The notes: generated by a model from the letters alone, not told the origin. Shown: positions 16,971 through 26,183, counted from the stretch's first letter. The stretch: 64,000 bases of DNA from Ruegeria arenilitoris (GCF_013030985.1 NZ_WPYP01000003.1:124001-188000), one strand, 5' to 3'. Numbers and translations: made by a program.

Positions 16971-17888
16971 ATGAACTTTCGAACTTTCTTGTTAGTTCTA
17001 GGAACAACGTGCGCCACCATGCCCGCACTTGCGGATTGCTTTGATACGCCAACATGGCATGACGAACCTCTTACTCAGTCATATTTGGATAGTTTGGGTG
17101 ATGCCTTGGAGCAAGACGTTAGGCTAGCCAGTTTGAATATGTTGCTTATGTCCAATGAACCCGCCCACGCACAGCGGGATGAGTTACAGCGCCTTTTGAT
17201 GCGTACGGCGTTAATGCAATTCGATGGCGACAAAGAAGTGCTCAGAAAGAAACTGCAAGAAGGTTCGCTTTATGATGTCATTCAACTAACTGACTTTTCC
17301 CGTTCAAATCCTAGGGATCAAAGCAAGATTATCGCGGCTTTCTGGCTAAACGGTTGCGTTGAGAAAGCGCTCGAATTACTTGCATCAGCGACTAACCCAC
17401 TGACAAGCCAATACTATATGCCAATAGCGACCGGAGATACCGAGTTACTTCGCAACTTAGCACAACGCCTAGAGCCGGGCGGATACCAACAAAGAAGACT
17501 GCTTACTTTTGCAAAGCTGCTTGAGAGCCCGGACACCAAAGCCGAAACACTTCAAGAGTTTTTGGAGTATCTGATGTCGGAAACAAAAGATGCCGATATC
17601 AATGATACGATTGATGGCGTTGGACTGAAGATTGCTCTGGACATCGCCCAAGGCCGGCCACCGGATTTAGAATTGTCTCTGATTGAACCGAGCAATGAAC
17701 CCGACGAGATACAGCACAATGGAATGCGGTTCGCTGCCTTTGTTGCATGGATGAATGCATCTGGGTTTTGCGACGCGACTTGGAAGACGGCCTTTGTCCT
17801 CTTGGGTACATCCGCCGAAAGTATGCCTTTCAATCGCGAACTACTTGAAGCGTCCGTGATTAGATGCCTAGAAAGCCAAGACACGTGA
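16971..17888 (+). CDS. Secreted protein of unknown function
   Basis: 305 aa with a clear signal peptide (TFLLVLGTTCATMPALA|DCFDTP). The mature part is mostly alpha-helical, with repeated leucine-rich helices such as LGDALEQDVRLASLNMLLMS, LRNLAQRLEPGGYQQRRLLT and LLEASVIRCLESQ, suggesting a helical-repeat (Sel1/TPR-like) solenoid, though no repeat consensus is firm. I do not recognise the family. Codon use is clearly more A/T-rich than the ribosomal genes beside it, a sign of later acquisition. Confidence 0.6.
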   Translation: MNFRTFLLVLGTTCATMPALADCFDTPTWHDEPLTQSYLDSLGDALEQDVRLASLNMLLMSNEPAHAQRDELQRLLMRTALMQFDGDKEVLRKKLQEGSLYDVIQLTDFSRSNPRDQSKIIAAFWLNGCVEKALELLASATNPLTSQYYMPIATGDTELLRNLAQRLEPGGYQQRRLLTFAKLLESPDTKAETLQEFLEYLMSETKDADINDTIDGVGLKIALDIAQGRPPDLELSLIEPSNEPDEIQHNGMRFAAFVAWMNASGFCDATWKTAFVLLGTSAESMPFNRELLEASVIRCLESQDT

Positions 17889-17988
17889 AACCCGAATGGG
17901 TCAAGGTCAGCTTTGTCCGCCTTGCTGACATTGGCAAAGCGGATTGAGGAATTTGAAACCTCTATGTCGTACCAACCCGCTGTAAGGC

Positions 17989-18450
17989 TTAGTTTTTACC
18001 TTCCTTCTTCACCAACTGTGCCGCAAAGGCCACACCTGTCGCCGGTCCAGCATAAGTGACCATGATCACATCATCCAGATAGACTCCGTTGAAGATGCCT
18101 GCGGATACGTCATCCCCCGAAATCCCGGCCTCGGCCAGAACAAAGCGGGTGGGGTCGTCCAGGCTGAATGTGCCCATGGCTTCTTCGACGATCCAGTCGG
18201 TGTCTCCGATCCGGCGCCAGCGGTTGGTGGCGGTGATCAGGTTGCCGTCGAGTTTGGTGATCTCCAACTCCATCTCAGTTTTTAACAGGCCCTTTTCGTG
18301 GTTTGGGTTCGATTTGGCGAAGCCCACCAGATAGGTGCCGTGCCACGTGCCGACGATCTGCGGGAAACCGCTGCCGTCTTCGGCGCTGGCTGGTACGGCG
18401 ATGGAAAGTGCAAGAACCGTGACCAAGCTGCGAAGCAAATTGAATGCCAT
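17989..18450 (-). CDS. Secreted protein of unknown function
   Basis: 153 aa. Signal peptide LVTVLALSIAVPASA|EDGSG. The mature part is predicted beta-rich and lipocalin-like in feel (IVGTWHGTYLVGFAKS, MELEITKLDGNLITATNRWR, FNGVYLDDVIMVTYAGPATG), the kind of small barrel seen in periplasmic proteins, but there is no diagnostic motif. AGGAG lies upstream of the ATG at 18450. It sits alone between two unrelated genes. Confidence 0.65.
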   Translation of the reverse strand: MAFNLLRSLVTVLALSIAVPASAEDGSGFPQIVGTWHGTYLVGFAKSNPNHEKGLLKTEMELEITKLDGNLITATNRWRRIGDTDWIVEEAMGTFSLDDPTRFVLAEAGISGDDVSAGIFNGVYLDDVIMVTYAGPATGVAFAAQLVKKEGKN

Positions 18451-18521
18451 GGGTGTATCTCCTGAATAGAATGGTCACAGGCTAACCGAGTTCAGGAGTT
18501 TGGCAAAACATAGCCCGACAA

Positions 18522-18552
18522 CAAAAAAACCGGCGCGATAAGCGCCGGTTTG
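18522..18552 (-). terminator. Terminator of the class III aminotransferase gene
   Basis: On the minus strand AAACCGGCGC-TTAT-CGCGCCGGTTT is followed by TTTTTTGT, about 25 bases after the stop of the gene that ends at 18576. Confidence 0.88.
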
Positions 18553-18575
18553 ATCTACTTCTAACTTGGGTCAGT

Positions 18576-19967
18576 TTACCCGAAGACACGCCCCAGCGCG
18601 CCATCGACCGCGTCGGTGATCTGGTCGATGTCATCCGGCGTAGCGATCAGTGCGGGCGAGAAGCACAGCGTGTTGTTGCGGCCGGGGACCGAGCGGTTGG
18701 TGACGCCGATGATCACACCTTGCGCCATACAATCGGCCACAACCGCCTGCGCCAGCTTCTCGTCCACAGGCTCTTTGCTGCCGCGGTCTGCAACCAGTTC
18801 AGCGCCCAGGAACAGACCCTTGCCGCGTACGTCGCCGATGACTTTGTGCTTTTCCATCAGCGCCTGCAGGTTGCCCATCATGCGATCGCCCATGGCCGAG
18901 CAATTGCCCAGCAGGTTCTCGTCTTCGATGATACGCATGTTCTCGATCGCGGCTGCCGGACCGGCGGTGCAACCGCCAAAGGTCGAGATGTCGCGGAAAT
19001 AGTTCAGCGGATCGGCTGCGTCGTCCTTGAACATTTCAAAGACTTCCTCGGTGGTCACCATGCAGGCAATCGCCGCATAGCCCGAAGCGACGCCCTTGGC
19101 CATGGTCACGAAATCGGGCTTGATGCCGTATTGCTGATAGCCGAACCAAGTGCCGGTACGGCCAACGCCACAGACGACCTCGTCAATATGCAGCAGCACG
19201 TCGTATTTCTTGCAGATCTCCTGCACGCGCTGCCAGTAGCCCTCGGGCGCTTCGATCACGCCGCCACCTGCGGTCACCGGCTCGAGGCACAGCGCGCCAA
19301 CGGTGTCGGGACCTTCGCGCAGGATGACCTCTTCGATCTGATCCGCAGCCCATTCGCCAAAGTTTTCGACAGGCGCGCCGTCCAGTTCATGCTTGCGATA
19401 TTCCATGCAATGCGGCACGCGCACGAAATCGGGTGCGAAGGGGCCATATTGCGCGTTGCGCTCATCCTGACCACCGGCCGACATGGTCGCCAGGGTCGAG
19501 CCGTGATAGTCGCGCTCGCGGTACAGGATCTTGGTTTTCTTGCCGCCATATTTCTTGTGCGCGATCTGGCGGATCATCTTGAACGCCTTCTCGTTCGCCT
19601 CAGAGCCCGAGTTGGTGTAGTAGACACGGCTCATGCCTGGCATCTTCTCGATCAGCTTTTCGGCGAAGATTGCCCCGGGGATCGAGCCTGCCGAGTTGGC
19701 GAAGTAGCACAGCTTCATCAACTGGTCGTACACAGCCTTACAGATCGATTCGCGGCCATAGCCCACGTTGACGGTCCACACACCGCCCGAAACGGCATCC
19801 AGATGCTCTTTGCCGTTCTGATCCCAAACACGCATTCCCTTGCCTTCGACAATGATGCGGGGATCATTGGTTTCAAAGGGCTTATGCTGGATCAGGTGGT
19901 GCCAGATATGGGCGCGGTCGGCTTCGACCACGCGGGAAAGATCGTTTTCGTTGAACGTGCCGTCCAT
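18576..19967 (-). CDS. tpa: Class III aminotransferase, probably taurine-pyruvate aminotransferase
   Basis: 463 aa. Fold-type I, class III transaminase: YYTNSGSEANEKAFKMIRQI, DYHGSTLATMSAGGQ, the PLP aspartate D262 in LLHIDEVVCGVGRTGTWFGY and the PLP lysine K291 in FVTMAKGVASGYAAIACM. The N-terminus MDGTFNENDLSRVVEADRAH and the overall length recall Tpa of roseobacters, which makes sulfoacetaldehyde and alanine from taurine and pyruvate. No xsc, tauABC or ald gene is nearby, so an omega-amino acid:pyruvate activity on another amine remains possible. AAAGGA precedes the ATG at 19967. Confidence 0.75.
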   Translation of the reverse strand: MDGTFNENDLSRVVEADRAHIWHHLIQHKPFETNDPRIIVEGKGMRVWDQNGKEHLDAVSGGVWTVNVGYGRESICKAVYDQLMKLCYFANSAGSIPGAIFAEKLIEKMPGMSRVYYTNSGSEANEKAFKMIRQIAHKKYGGKKTKILYRERDYHGSTLATMSAGGQDERNAQYGPFAPDFVRVPHCMEYRKHELDGAPVENFGEWAADQIEEVILREGPDTVGALCLEPVTAGGGVIEAPEGYWQRVQEICKKYDVLLHIDEVVCGVGRTGTWFGYQQYGIKPDFVTMAKGVASGYAAIACMVTTEEVFEMFKDDAADPLNYFRDISTFGGCTAGPAAAIENMRIIEDENLLGNCSAMGDRMMGNLQALMEKHKVIGDVRGKGLFLGAELVADRGSKEPVDEKLAQAVVADCMAQGVIIGVTNRSVPGRNNTLCFSPALIATPDDIDQITDAVDGALGRVFG

Positions 19968-20190
19968 GACATGTCCTTTCAGAAGTGTTGGGTGCGCAAG
20001 TTGCGGGTACGTTGCCGCCCCGGCTTGGAATTTTCGATGGCCCAGATCACCGCGAATGGCCATCTGTAGATAGGGCCAGATTGCACCATCCCGTATTGCC
20101 AGTCCATGGCTTCGGCGTATTTCTACGGGTTTGCCTGACGCGACACTTTGTGATCAAGTCCGGCGAGAACTGAACTGGGAGGGTCAGCAC

Positions 20191-21819
20191 ATGGCAGGGG
20201 ACAATATCTACGAGCGTCATTTGGACAAGAACCGCGCGAACTACTCGCCCTTGTCTCCGCTGAGTTTCATCGAACGCACCGCGAAGATTTACCCCGATTA
20301 TCCATCGGTGGTCTACGGCGAACGCCGATTTAGCTGGGCGGAAACCTATGCCCGTTGCCGCCGTCTGGCGGGCGCACTGGCGGCGCGCGGCGTCGGAAAA
20401 GGCGACACAGTCTCGATCATCGCCGCCAACATCCCCGAGATGTACGAGGCCCATTTCGGCGTGCCCATGGCGGGTGGAGTGCTGAACACCATCAACACGC
20501 GACTGGACGCGCCGATCATCGCCTTCATCCTGAACCACGCCGAAACCAAGGTGCTACTGGTCGACCCCGAGTTTTCGGGCGTGGTGAAAGAGGCTCTGAA
20601 AACGGTGGATCACGACATTCTGGTCATCGACATCGAAGACCCCAGTTTTGATGGCGGTGAAAAGCTGGGCAGCCTGACCTATGACGCGCTGCTGGCCGAA
20701 GGCGATCCGGAATTCGCGTGGTCCTTACCCGATGACGAATGGGATGCGATCACGCTGAACTATACCTCCGGCACCACCGGCAATCCGAAAGGGGTTGTGT
20801 ATCACCACCGGGGTGCAACGCTGAACGCGCAGTCGGATCTGCTGGACTGGAACATGCCGAAGCATTCGGTTTACCTGTGGACGCTACCGATGTTCCACTG
20901 CAATGGTTGGTGCTTTCCCTGGGCGATGGCGGCCAATGCCGGGGTCTCGGTCTGTTTGCGGGCGGTTCGGGATGAACCGATCTATGCTGCCTTCCGCGAT
21001 GAAAAAGTCACCCATTTCTGCGGCGCGCCGATTGTACTGAACATGCTGGCCAACGCGCCGGATCACCTCAAGGATTTCGACCATGAGATCAAGGTGATGA
21101 CCGCCGGCGCCCCTCCGCCCGCCGCCGTGATCGAAAAGATGGAAAGCATGGGTGTCGAGGTGACCCATGTGTACGGCCTGACGGAAACCTACGGCCCCTC
21201 GGTAGTCTGCGCGTGGAAGGACGAGTGGAACAGCAAGGGGGCCGAGGAGCGTGCCGCGCTCAAGGTCCGTCAGGGGGTTCCCTATACGGCCCTGTCGGGG
21301 CTGATGGTGGCTGACCCGGAAACCTTGGAGCCCGTGCCCGCAGATGGCGAGACGATGGGTGAGATTTTCATGCAGGGCAATGTCGTCATGAAAGGCTACC
21401 TGAAAAACGCCGAGGCCTCGGACAAGGCGTTTCGTGGCGGCTGGTTCGCCTCGGGCGATTTAGGGGTGATGCACCCGGACGGCTATATCGCGCTCAAGGA
21501 TCGGTCCAAGGACATCATCATTTCGGGTGGTGAGAATATCTCATCGGTCGAGGTCGAAGATATCCTCTACAAACACCCCGCCGTGATGGAGGCCGCCGTG
21601 GTTGCGCGCCCGGATGAGAAATGGGGTGAAACGCCCTGTGCTTTTGTCGAACTCAAGCCGGATGCGCAGGCGAGCGAGGCGGATATCATTGCCTTCTGCC
21701 GGGACAACATGGCCCATTTCAAGGCGCCCAAGACGGTGGTCTTCGGGGCATTGCCAAAGACCTCGACCGGTAAGATCCAGAAGTTCAAACTGCGGGATCA
21801 GGCGCGGGCGCTGACCTAG
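20191..21819 (+). CDS. AMP-forming acyl-CoA synthetase
   Basis: 542 aa of the ANL superfamily. P-loop YTSGTTGNPKGVVYHH, ThrGlu motif VYGLTETYGPS, hinge region GDLGVMHPDGYIALKDRSKD and the catalytic C-terminal lysine in KTSTGKIQKFKLRD are present. It activates a carboxylic acid as acyl-AMP and then acyl-CoA. Residues suggest a medium-chain or methylmercaptopropionate-like acid ligase group, common in roseobacters; substrate is not deducible. GGGAGGG before the ATG at 20191 sets the start. It is divergent from the aminotransferase with a 223-bp spacer in which I see no further gene. Confidence 0.9.
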   Translation: MAGDNIYERHLDKNRANYSPLSPLSFIERTAKIYPDYPSVVYGERRFSWAETYARCRRLAGALAARGVGKGDTVSIIAANIPEMYEAHFGVPMAGGVLNTINTRLDAPIIAFILNHAETKVLLVDPEFSGVVKEALKTVDHDILVIDIEDPSFDGGEKLGSLTYDALLAEGDPEFAWSLPDDEWDAITLNYTSGTTGNPKGVVYHHRGATLNAQSDLLDWNMPKHSVYLWTLPMFHCNGWCFPWAMAANAGVSVCLRAVRDEPIYAAFRDEKVTHFCGAPIVLNMLANAPDHLKDFDHEIKVMTAGAPPPAAVIEKMESMGVEVTHVYGLTETYGPSVVCAWKDEWNSKGAEERAALKVRQGVPYTALSGLMVADPETLEPVPADGETMGEIFMQGNVVMKGYLKNAEASDKAFRGGWFASGDLGVMHPDGYIALKDRSKDIIISGGENISSVEVEDILYKHPAVMEAAVVARPDEKWGETPCAFVELKPDAQASEADIIAFCRDNMAHFKAPKTVVFGALPKTSTGKIQKFKLRDQARALT

Positions 21820-22157
21820 GCGCCTATCTTGTCAAAGATCGACAGGTCAAGCTCCAGCATCTCACCCATCCACACGGCTCGGTCCCGGTGATCGTCCAGA
21901 TGGTCACCGGTTTCCGGGTGGGTGAAAATGGTCAGACCCTGCCGGTTCAGCATCAGCCACGGGATGACCTGATCGAACGCATCCGGGGCGAAGGTTAGCT
22001 GGCAGCTCCAACGTGGGTGCGGGCCGACATTCCTGGCATGCATCCGGCCCTTCCCAACAGGAAACAGGCGCGCGGCCTCTTGGCAGACCTGTTGCGCGAT
22101 GTCCTGCGTTTCGGCGTCGAAATAGACATGGGCGTGATAGCCGGTGATCTCGGGCAT
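21816..22157 (-). CDS. DOPA 4,5-dioxygenase family protein
   Basis: 113 aa. ITGYHAHVYFDAETQDIAQQ, MHARNVGPHPRWSCQLTF and LTIFTHPETGDHLDDHRDRA contain the conserved His residues of the small extradiol dioxygenase family first known from fungal DOPA dioxygenase. Bacterial members are common and their substrate is usually unknown. It follows maiA by 90 bp on the same strand and may be the last gene of the homogentisate transcript. GGAGGC lies 6 bases before the ATG at 22157. Its stop overlaps the synthetase stop. Confidence 0.85.
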   Translation of the reverse strand: MPEITGYHAHVYFDAETQDIAQQVCQEAARLFPVGKGRMHARNVGPHPRWSCQLTFAPDAFDQVIPWLMLNRQGLTIFTHPETGDHLDDHRDRAVWMGEMLELDLSIFDKIGA

Positions 22158-22247
22158 TGGGGCCTCCTGCGTTCGTATTGCAGGATACTCGCGGCAGGCC
22201 GCCCTCACCACCAAGGTCTGCACACAGGGCCTGTGCGCCAGATTAGG

Positions 22248-22874
22248 TTAAGCCTCGGGGTGGGCGGCCCTGAAGGCGGGGTGGTCGACGCAGGCGGCCT
22301 CGACCGCCAGACTGCGCTGCAGCCCGGACAGGTCCACTTGCCAGCGGCGCGCGTTGTACAACTGCGGGACCAGGCACAGATCGGCCAGGCCGGGCTGCGA
22401 CCCAGCGCAATAGGGGGCCTGTTCGAACTCGGCCAACAGCGCCTCGAACGCCAGCAGGCCGGGGCGGATAAAGTGGCGCATCCAATCGCCCAGCATCCCT
22501 TCGGCTCCGCCGCTGAGCGTGGCGGCGTACTGAGCAACTGACAGGTTGCAGACCGGGTGGATATCCACGGCAATGGACTGCGCCAAAGCCGCTACTTTTG
22601 CACGGTGCGCGGGTTCCGCCGGTAGCAACCCCAGACCCCGGGTCTGATCCAGATAGTCGATGATGGCCAGAGATTGCGTCAGTCGAAGCCCGTCGATCTC
22701 AAGCACCGGAACCAGCCCCTGCGGATTGCGCGCCAGATGGGGTTGCGATTTCTGTGCCCCGTCCCTGAGATCGACCGAGACAGCGCGATAGGCGATCCCC
22801 GCCAGGTTCAGCGCGATGCGCACCCGGTAGCTGGCCGATGACTGCCCGTAGTTAAACAGGATCACCTCGGCCAT
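22248..22874 (-). CDS. maiA: Maleylacetoacetate isomerase (zeta-class GST)
   Basis: 208 aa. The zeta-class active-site motif SSASYRVRIALNLAGI follows LFNYGQ, and NPQGLVPVLEIDGLRLTQSL plus AIIDYLDQTR are family signatures. MaiA isomerises maleylacetoacetate to fumarylacetoacetate using glutathione. Its start lies 4 bases after the DUF2783 stop, within the hmgA-fahA run, giving the middle step between HmgA and FahA. ATG at 22874. Confidence 0.93.
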   Translation of the reverse strand: MAEVILFNYGQSSASYRVRIALNLAGIAYRAVSVDLRDGAQKSQPHLARNPQGLVPVLEIDGLRLTQSLAIIDYLDQTRGLGLLPAEPAHRAKVAALAQSIAVDIHPVCNLSVAQYAATLSGGAEGMLGDWMRHFIRPGLLAFEALLAEFEQAPYCAGSQPGLADLCLVPQLYNARRWQVDLSGLQRSLAVEAACVDHPAFRAAHPEA

Positions 22875-22878
22875 GCTG

Positions 22879-23076
22879 TCAGCCGTTTTTCAATGCGGCA
22901 GCTTTCAGGGCTTGCGCCAGCACATCCGCGTTTCCGATATGGTTGGCCAGCACCAGAATGAGCCGTGCGTTCAGTGCTTCGCTTTCCGATTTGTTCAGCC
23001 CGTCATGGGCGGTCAGCAACTCGGCATAGAAATCGTCGCCATTGTCGAGGTTCGGGGTGAGGATCAGATCGGCCAT
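22879..23076 (-). CDS. DUF2783 protein, candidate small partner of the FAD hydroxylase
   Basis: 65 aa: MADLILTPNLDNGDDFYAEL then LTAHDGLNKSESEALNARLI and a C-terminal helix. This is a DUF2783 protein, a family found beside MhpA-like FAD hydroxylases. In Pseudomonas putida U the 3-hydroxyphenylacetate 6-hydroxylase MhaAB has a flavoprotein plus a small coupling protein, and this gene occupies the same place and size class. AAGGAG lies before the ATG; 5 bases separate it from the FAD gene stop. Confidence 0.75.
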   Translation of the reverse strand: MADLILTPNLDNGDDFYAELLTAHDGLNKSESEALNARLILVLANHIGNADVLAQALKAAALKNG

Positions 23077-23081
23077 CTTGC

Positions 23082-24692
23082 TTACTCCTTACCGGTGGCC
23101 CGGCGGATCGCCTGCCGGAATGCGTTTTCTTCGAACGTGTCGCGCCGTGCGGCGACGTGCTGATCCGGGCGGATCAGGTAGACCGCGCTGTCAGCGTCGC
23201 CCAAGTACCTGCGCTTGAGTTCCAGTGTCAGATCATCCTTCACGGACAGCGCCAGCCGGGTGGCTTCGATGCCGTCTTCCTCAATGCGTTCGGGGGCGTC
23301 GGCGTCGATGGTCAGCAGGGTGAATTTACCCGCCAGTTTCGGCAACAGGAAGTCATCGCCCAAAGGCGCATCAGGGCAGGCCGCACCCGGGCGGGTGATG
23401 TCCGGCCCGTTCAGTGCATCCGCCGAGCTGAGCGAGGACCCCTCATAAGTGCAAGGCGTGCTTAACCGGCCGGAATTCACCAGCGGCCGGGCGAACTCAA
23501 AATGCTCGCTGAGGTCCAGAATCGCATCCCGGAATTGTCGCGACATGTCGGATTTCGGTGTAATGAAATCGGTCGAGCGCGTGGACATGCGGATATTTTC
23601 ATCAGCGGCCTGAACCCGCTCGCGGTTGTAGCTGTCCAGCAGAATCTCGGGCGCTTTGCCGTCGATGACCAGCTTCAACTTCCAGCACAGGTTGTCCGCA
23701 TCCTGCATTCCGGAATTTGCACCGCGCGCGCCAAACGGGCTGACCTGATGGGCGCTGTCCCCGGCGAACAACACGCGGCCATGACGGAACCGGTCCATAC
23801 GCCGGCATTGGAAGGTATAGATCGATACCCACTCCAGATCGAACTTCACATCCTCGCCCAGCATTGCCTTGAGTCGCGGGATGACGTTCTCGGGCTTTTG
23901 TTCACGTTCCTTGTCGATATCCCACCCCAGTTGCAGGTCGATGCGCCAGACATTGTCGGGCTGCTTGTGCAGCAGCGCCGATTGCCCGCGATTGAAGGGC
24001 GGATCGAACCAGAACCAGCGCTCGGTCGGGAAATCGGCCTCCATCACCACATCAGCGATCAGGAAATTGTCTTCGAACACGCGCCCTTCGAAATCCAGCC
24101 CGAGCATCCGCCGCGTCGACGAGTTCGCCCCGTCACAGGCGATCAGCCAGTCGGCCTCGATGTTATAGGGGCCTTCGGGGGTTTCGACCTCGAGCGTGAC
24201 ATGGCTGTTATGGGTTCCGATGGCTTCGACCTTGTTGCGGCCACGGATTTCAAGGGACGCGCCTTCGGCCTGCAATTCGCGCACCCGGTCTACAAGGGCC
24301 TTTTCGAAATAGTATTGCTGCAGGTTGATGAAGGCCGGGTTCGCGTATCCTGTGTCGGGCTGCAGGTCGAACTCATATACCTGTCGCTCATCGAAATAGA
24401 CCTTGCCTGCGTTCCACAGCACCCCTTTTTCCATCATTGGACGCCCCGCGCCCAGACGGTCGGCGATATCAAGCGTGCGCTGCGAGAAGCAGATCGCACG
24501 GCTGCCGAAACTGACCTTGTCATTGTCGTCCAGCACCACGACCTCAACCCCTTGCTGGGCCAGATCGATCGCGGTGGCCAGTCCGATCGGCCCCGCACCG
24601 ATCACGATCACTTTGTGGCGGACAGGTATGGACGCATCCTGATCCGGAGTGCGTTCATAGGCGTAAAGCGGGACTTCGAAAATCTTGTTCAT
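23082..24692 (-). CDS. FAD-dependent aromatic hydroxylase, probable 3-hydroxyphenylacetate 6-hydroxylase (MhaA-like)
   Basis: 536 aa, flavoprotein monooxygenase group A. N-terminal FAD fold VIVIGAGPIGLATAIDLAQQ, DWLIACDGANSSTRRMLGL (DG motif) and the second FAD motif GRVLFAGDSAHQVSPFGARG with ANSGMQDADNLCWKLKLV; a thioredoxin-like C-terminus follows. MhpA-like enzymes hydroxylate phenolic acids using NAD(P)H and O2. Placement between fahA and maiA points to production of homogentisate, and 3-hydroxyphenylacetate is the best substrate guess. GGGAGAG before the ATG at 24692. Confidence 0.85.
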   Translation of the reverse strand: MNKIFEVPLYAYERTPDQDASIPVRHKVIVIGAGPIGLATAIDLAQQGVEVVVLDDNDKVSFGSRAICFSQRTLDIADRLGAGRPMMEKGVLWNAGKVYFDERQVYEFDLQPDTGYANPAFINLQQYYFEKALVDRVRELQAEGASLEIRGRNKVEAIGTHNSHVTLEVETPEGPYNIEADWLIACDGANSSTRRMLGLDFEGRVFEDNFLIADVVMEADFPTERWFWFDPPFNRGQSALLHKQPDNVWRIDLQLGWDIDKEREQKPENVIPRLKAMLGEDVKFDLEWVSIYTFQCRRMDRFRHGRVLFAGDSAHQVSPFGARGANSGMQDADNLCWKLKLVIDGKAPEILLDSYNRERVQAADENIRMSTRSTDFITPKSDMSRQFRDAILDLSEHFEFARPLVNSGRLSTPCTYEGSSLSSADALNGPDITRPGAACPDAPLGDDFLLPKLAGKFTLLTIDADAPERIEEDGIEATRLALSVKDDLTLELKRRYLGDADSAVYLIRPDQHVAARRDTFEENAFRQAIRRATGKE

Positions 24693-24847
24693 GGGCTCTC
24701 CCCCGATGGTCTGGCGCTGATAAAGCGCAAGATTTCGTTCTCCGGCCCTGCGAAGCCGAAGGCTTGAGCCAATGGTCTCACCGAAAAACCCGCCGTAAAA
24801 CGATCTGGATCAAATGCGACGGAATGTCGTCAGTCGAGGTATTGTTC

Positions 24848-26104
24848 TCACCGTGCGTACGGGGAGGAGTGAGCGGGCAACACTGTGCCGGTGCAGTCGC
24901 CGAAGCCGATTGTGTATCCCTTGCCTTTGGCCGCGCCCGTCAGGGTCAGGGTGTCACCGTCCTCAATGAAGCTGCGCGTCTCGCCCGTGTTCAGCGTCAG
25001 CGGTTCCTTTCCGCCCCAGCTGAGTTCCAGCAGCGAGCCGCGTTCCGGTTTTGTCGGGCCGGAAATGGTGCCGGACCCCAGCAGATCGCCTGTATTCATC
25101 GGGCATCCCGAGGTCGAATGATGCGCCAGTTGCTGCGCGGCGGAGTAATACATTTCCTTGTAATTCGTCCGGGCAATCGTAGTGGCTGGTTTACCTTCGG
25201 GTGCCATCGTCACGGACAGGTCGATGTCATACAGCATCGGGCCGCAGTCTTTCAGATGGTCCAGTAACGGAACCTCGCGTGCAGGTGTGTCACAGCGAAA
25301 CGGTTCCAGCGCGGCCTTGGTCACGATCCACGGGCTGATGGACGTCGCAGTAGCCTTGGCCTGAAACGGGCCGAGAGGTTGGTATTCCCACGCCTGAATA
25401 TCGCGCGCGGACCAGTCGTTCAGCAGAACGTATCCGAAGATGTGGTCATCCGCCTCCTGCACCGTGATCGGCCCCTCAGAGGGCGTGCCGACGATGGCGC
25501 CCATCTCAAGCTCGATGTCAAAGCGGCGGCTGGGCAGGAAAGCGGGTTTCTCTTGGTCCGGTGATTTAAGCTGACCCCAGGGGCGGCGGATATCGGTGCC
25601 CGAGACGACAACCGAGGATGCCCGGCCGTTATACCCGATGGGAATATGCAGCCAGTTCGGCGGCAAGGCATTTTCCGGCCCGCGAAACATGGTGCCGACG
25701 TTTTGCGCATGATGACGACCTGCGTAGAAGTCGGTGTACTCGCTGACGGCGAAGGGCATGTGCAACTCGGTTGCGTTCTGCGGAACCAGCAAAGGTTCCA
25801 CCTTGTCCTGTTCCTCCGACCCTTCGGCCAGCAAATAGGTCAGCCGCGCGCGCAATGCGGCCCAGACGGCCGGGCCTTGCTCCATCAACGGGTTCCAGAA
25901 GGGCAGGTCAAATAGCGGCTCGTCGTCCAGATTGATCACCCCTTCGGCCTCAGCCGTAGTGACGTCCAGAATCATATCTCCGATCGCCACGCCGCAATGT
26001 TGTTCGGACCCGTCGACCGAAAAGACACCATAAGGCAGGTTGTTCAGCGGAAACGGGTGGTTGGCGTCATTGGCCGAGGCCACCCAGGATTTCGAAAGTG
26101 TCAT
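24848..26104 (-). CDS. fahA: Fumarylacetoacetase
   Basis: 418 aa. N-terminal FAH_N part (LNNLPYGVFSVDGSEQHCGV) and catalytic domain with YTDFYAGRHHAQNVGTMFRG, FDIELEMGAIVGTPSEG, DDHIFGYVLLNDWSARDIQA and GSGTISGPTKPERGSLLELS. FahA hydrolyses fumarylacetoacetate to fumarate and acetoacetate, the last step of the homogentisate route. AAGGAAC precedes the ATG at 26104. A 54-aa ORF separates it from hmgA. Confidence 0.96.
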   Translation of the reverse strand: MTLSKSWVASANDANHPFPLNNLPYGVFSVDGSEQHCGVAIGDMILDVTTAEAEGVINLDDEPLFDLPFWNPLMEQGPAVWAALRARLTYLLAEGSEEQDKVEPLLVPQNATELHMPFAVSEYTDFYAGRHHAQNVGTMFRGPENALPPNWLHIPIGYNGRASSVVVSGTDIRRPWGQLKSPDQEKPAFLPSRRFDIELEMGAIVGTPSEGPITVQEADDHIFGYVLLNDWSARDIQAWEYQPLGPFQAKATATSISPWIVTKAALEPFRCDTPAREVPLLDHLKDCGPMLYDIDLSVTMAPEGKPATTIARTNYKEMYYSAAQQLAHHSTSGCPMNTGDLLGSGTISGPTKPERGSLLELSWGGKEPLTLNTGETRSFIEDGDTLTLTGAAKGKGYTIGFGDCTGTVLPAHSSPYAR

Positions 26105-26183
26105 TTAAGTTCCTTGTCGCCTTTGTCGTCGTTGCGAAAGTGGCACCGCGAAAGGGTGTGCCGCATGGCCCTGTTTCCATCTT

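Noticed and set aside
23502-24767. 421-aa plus-strand frame opposite the FAD hydroxylase
   Set aside because: Hydroxylase motifs and its ribosome site lie on the minus strand; the plus frame has none.
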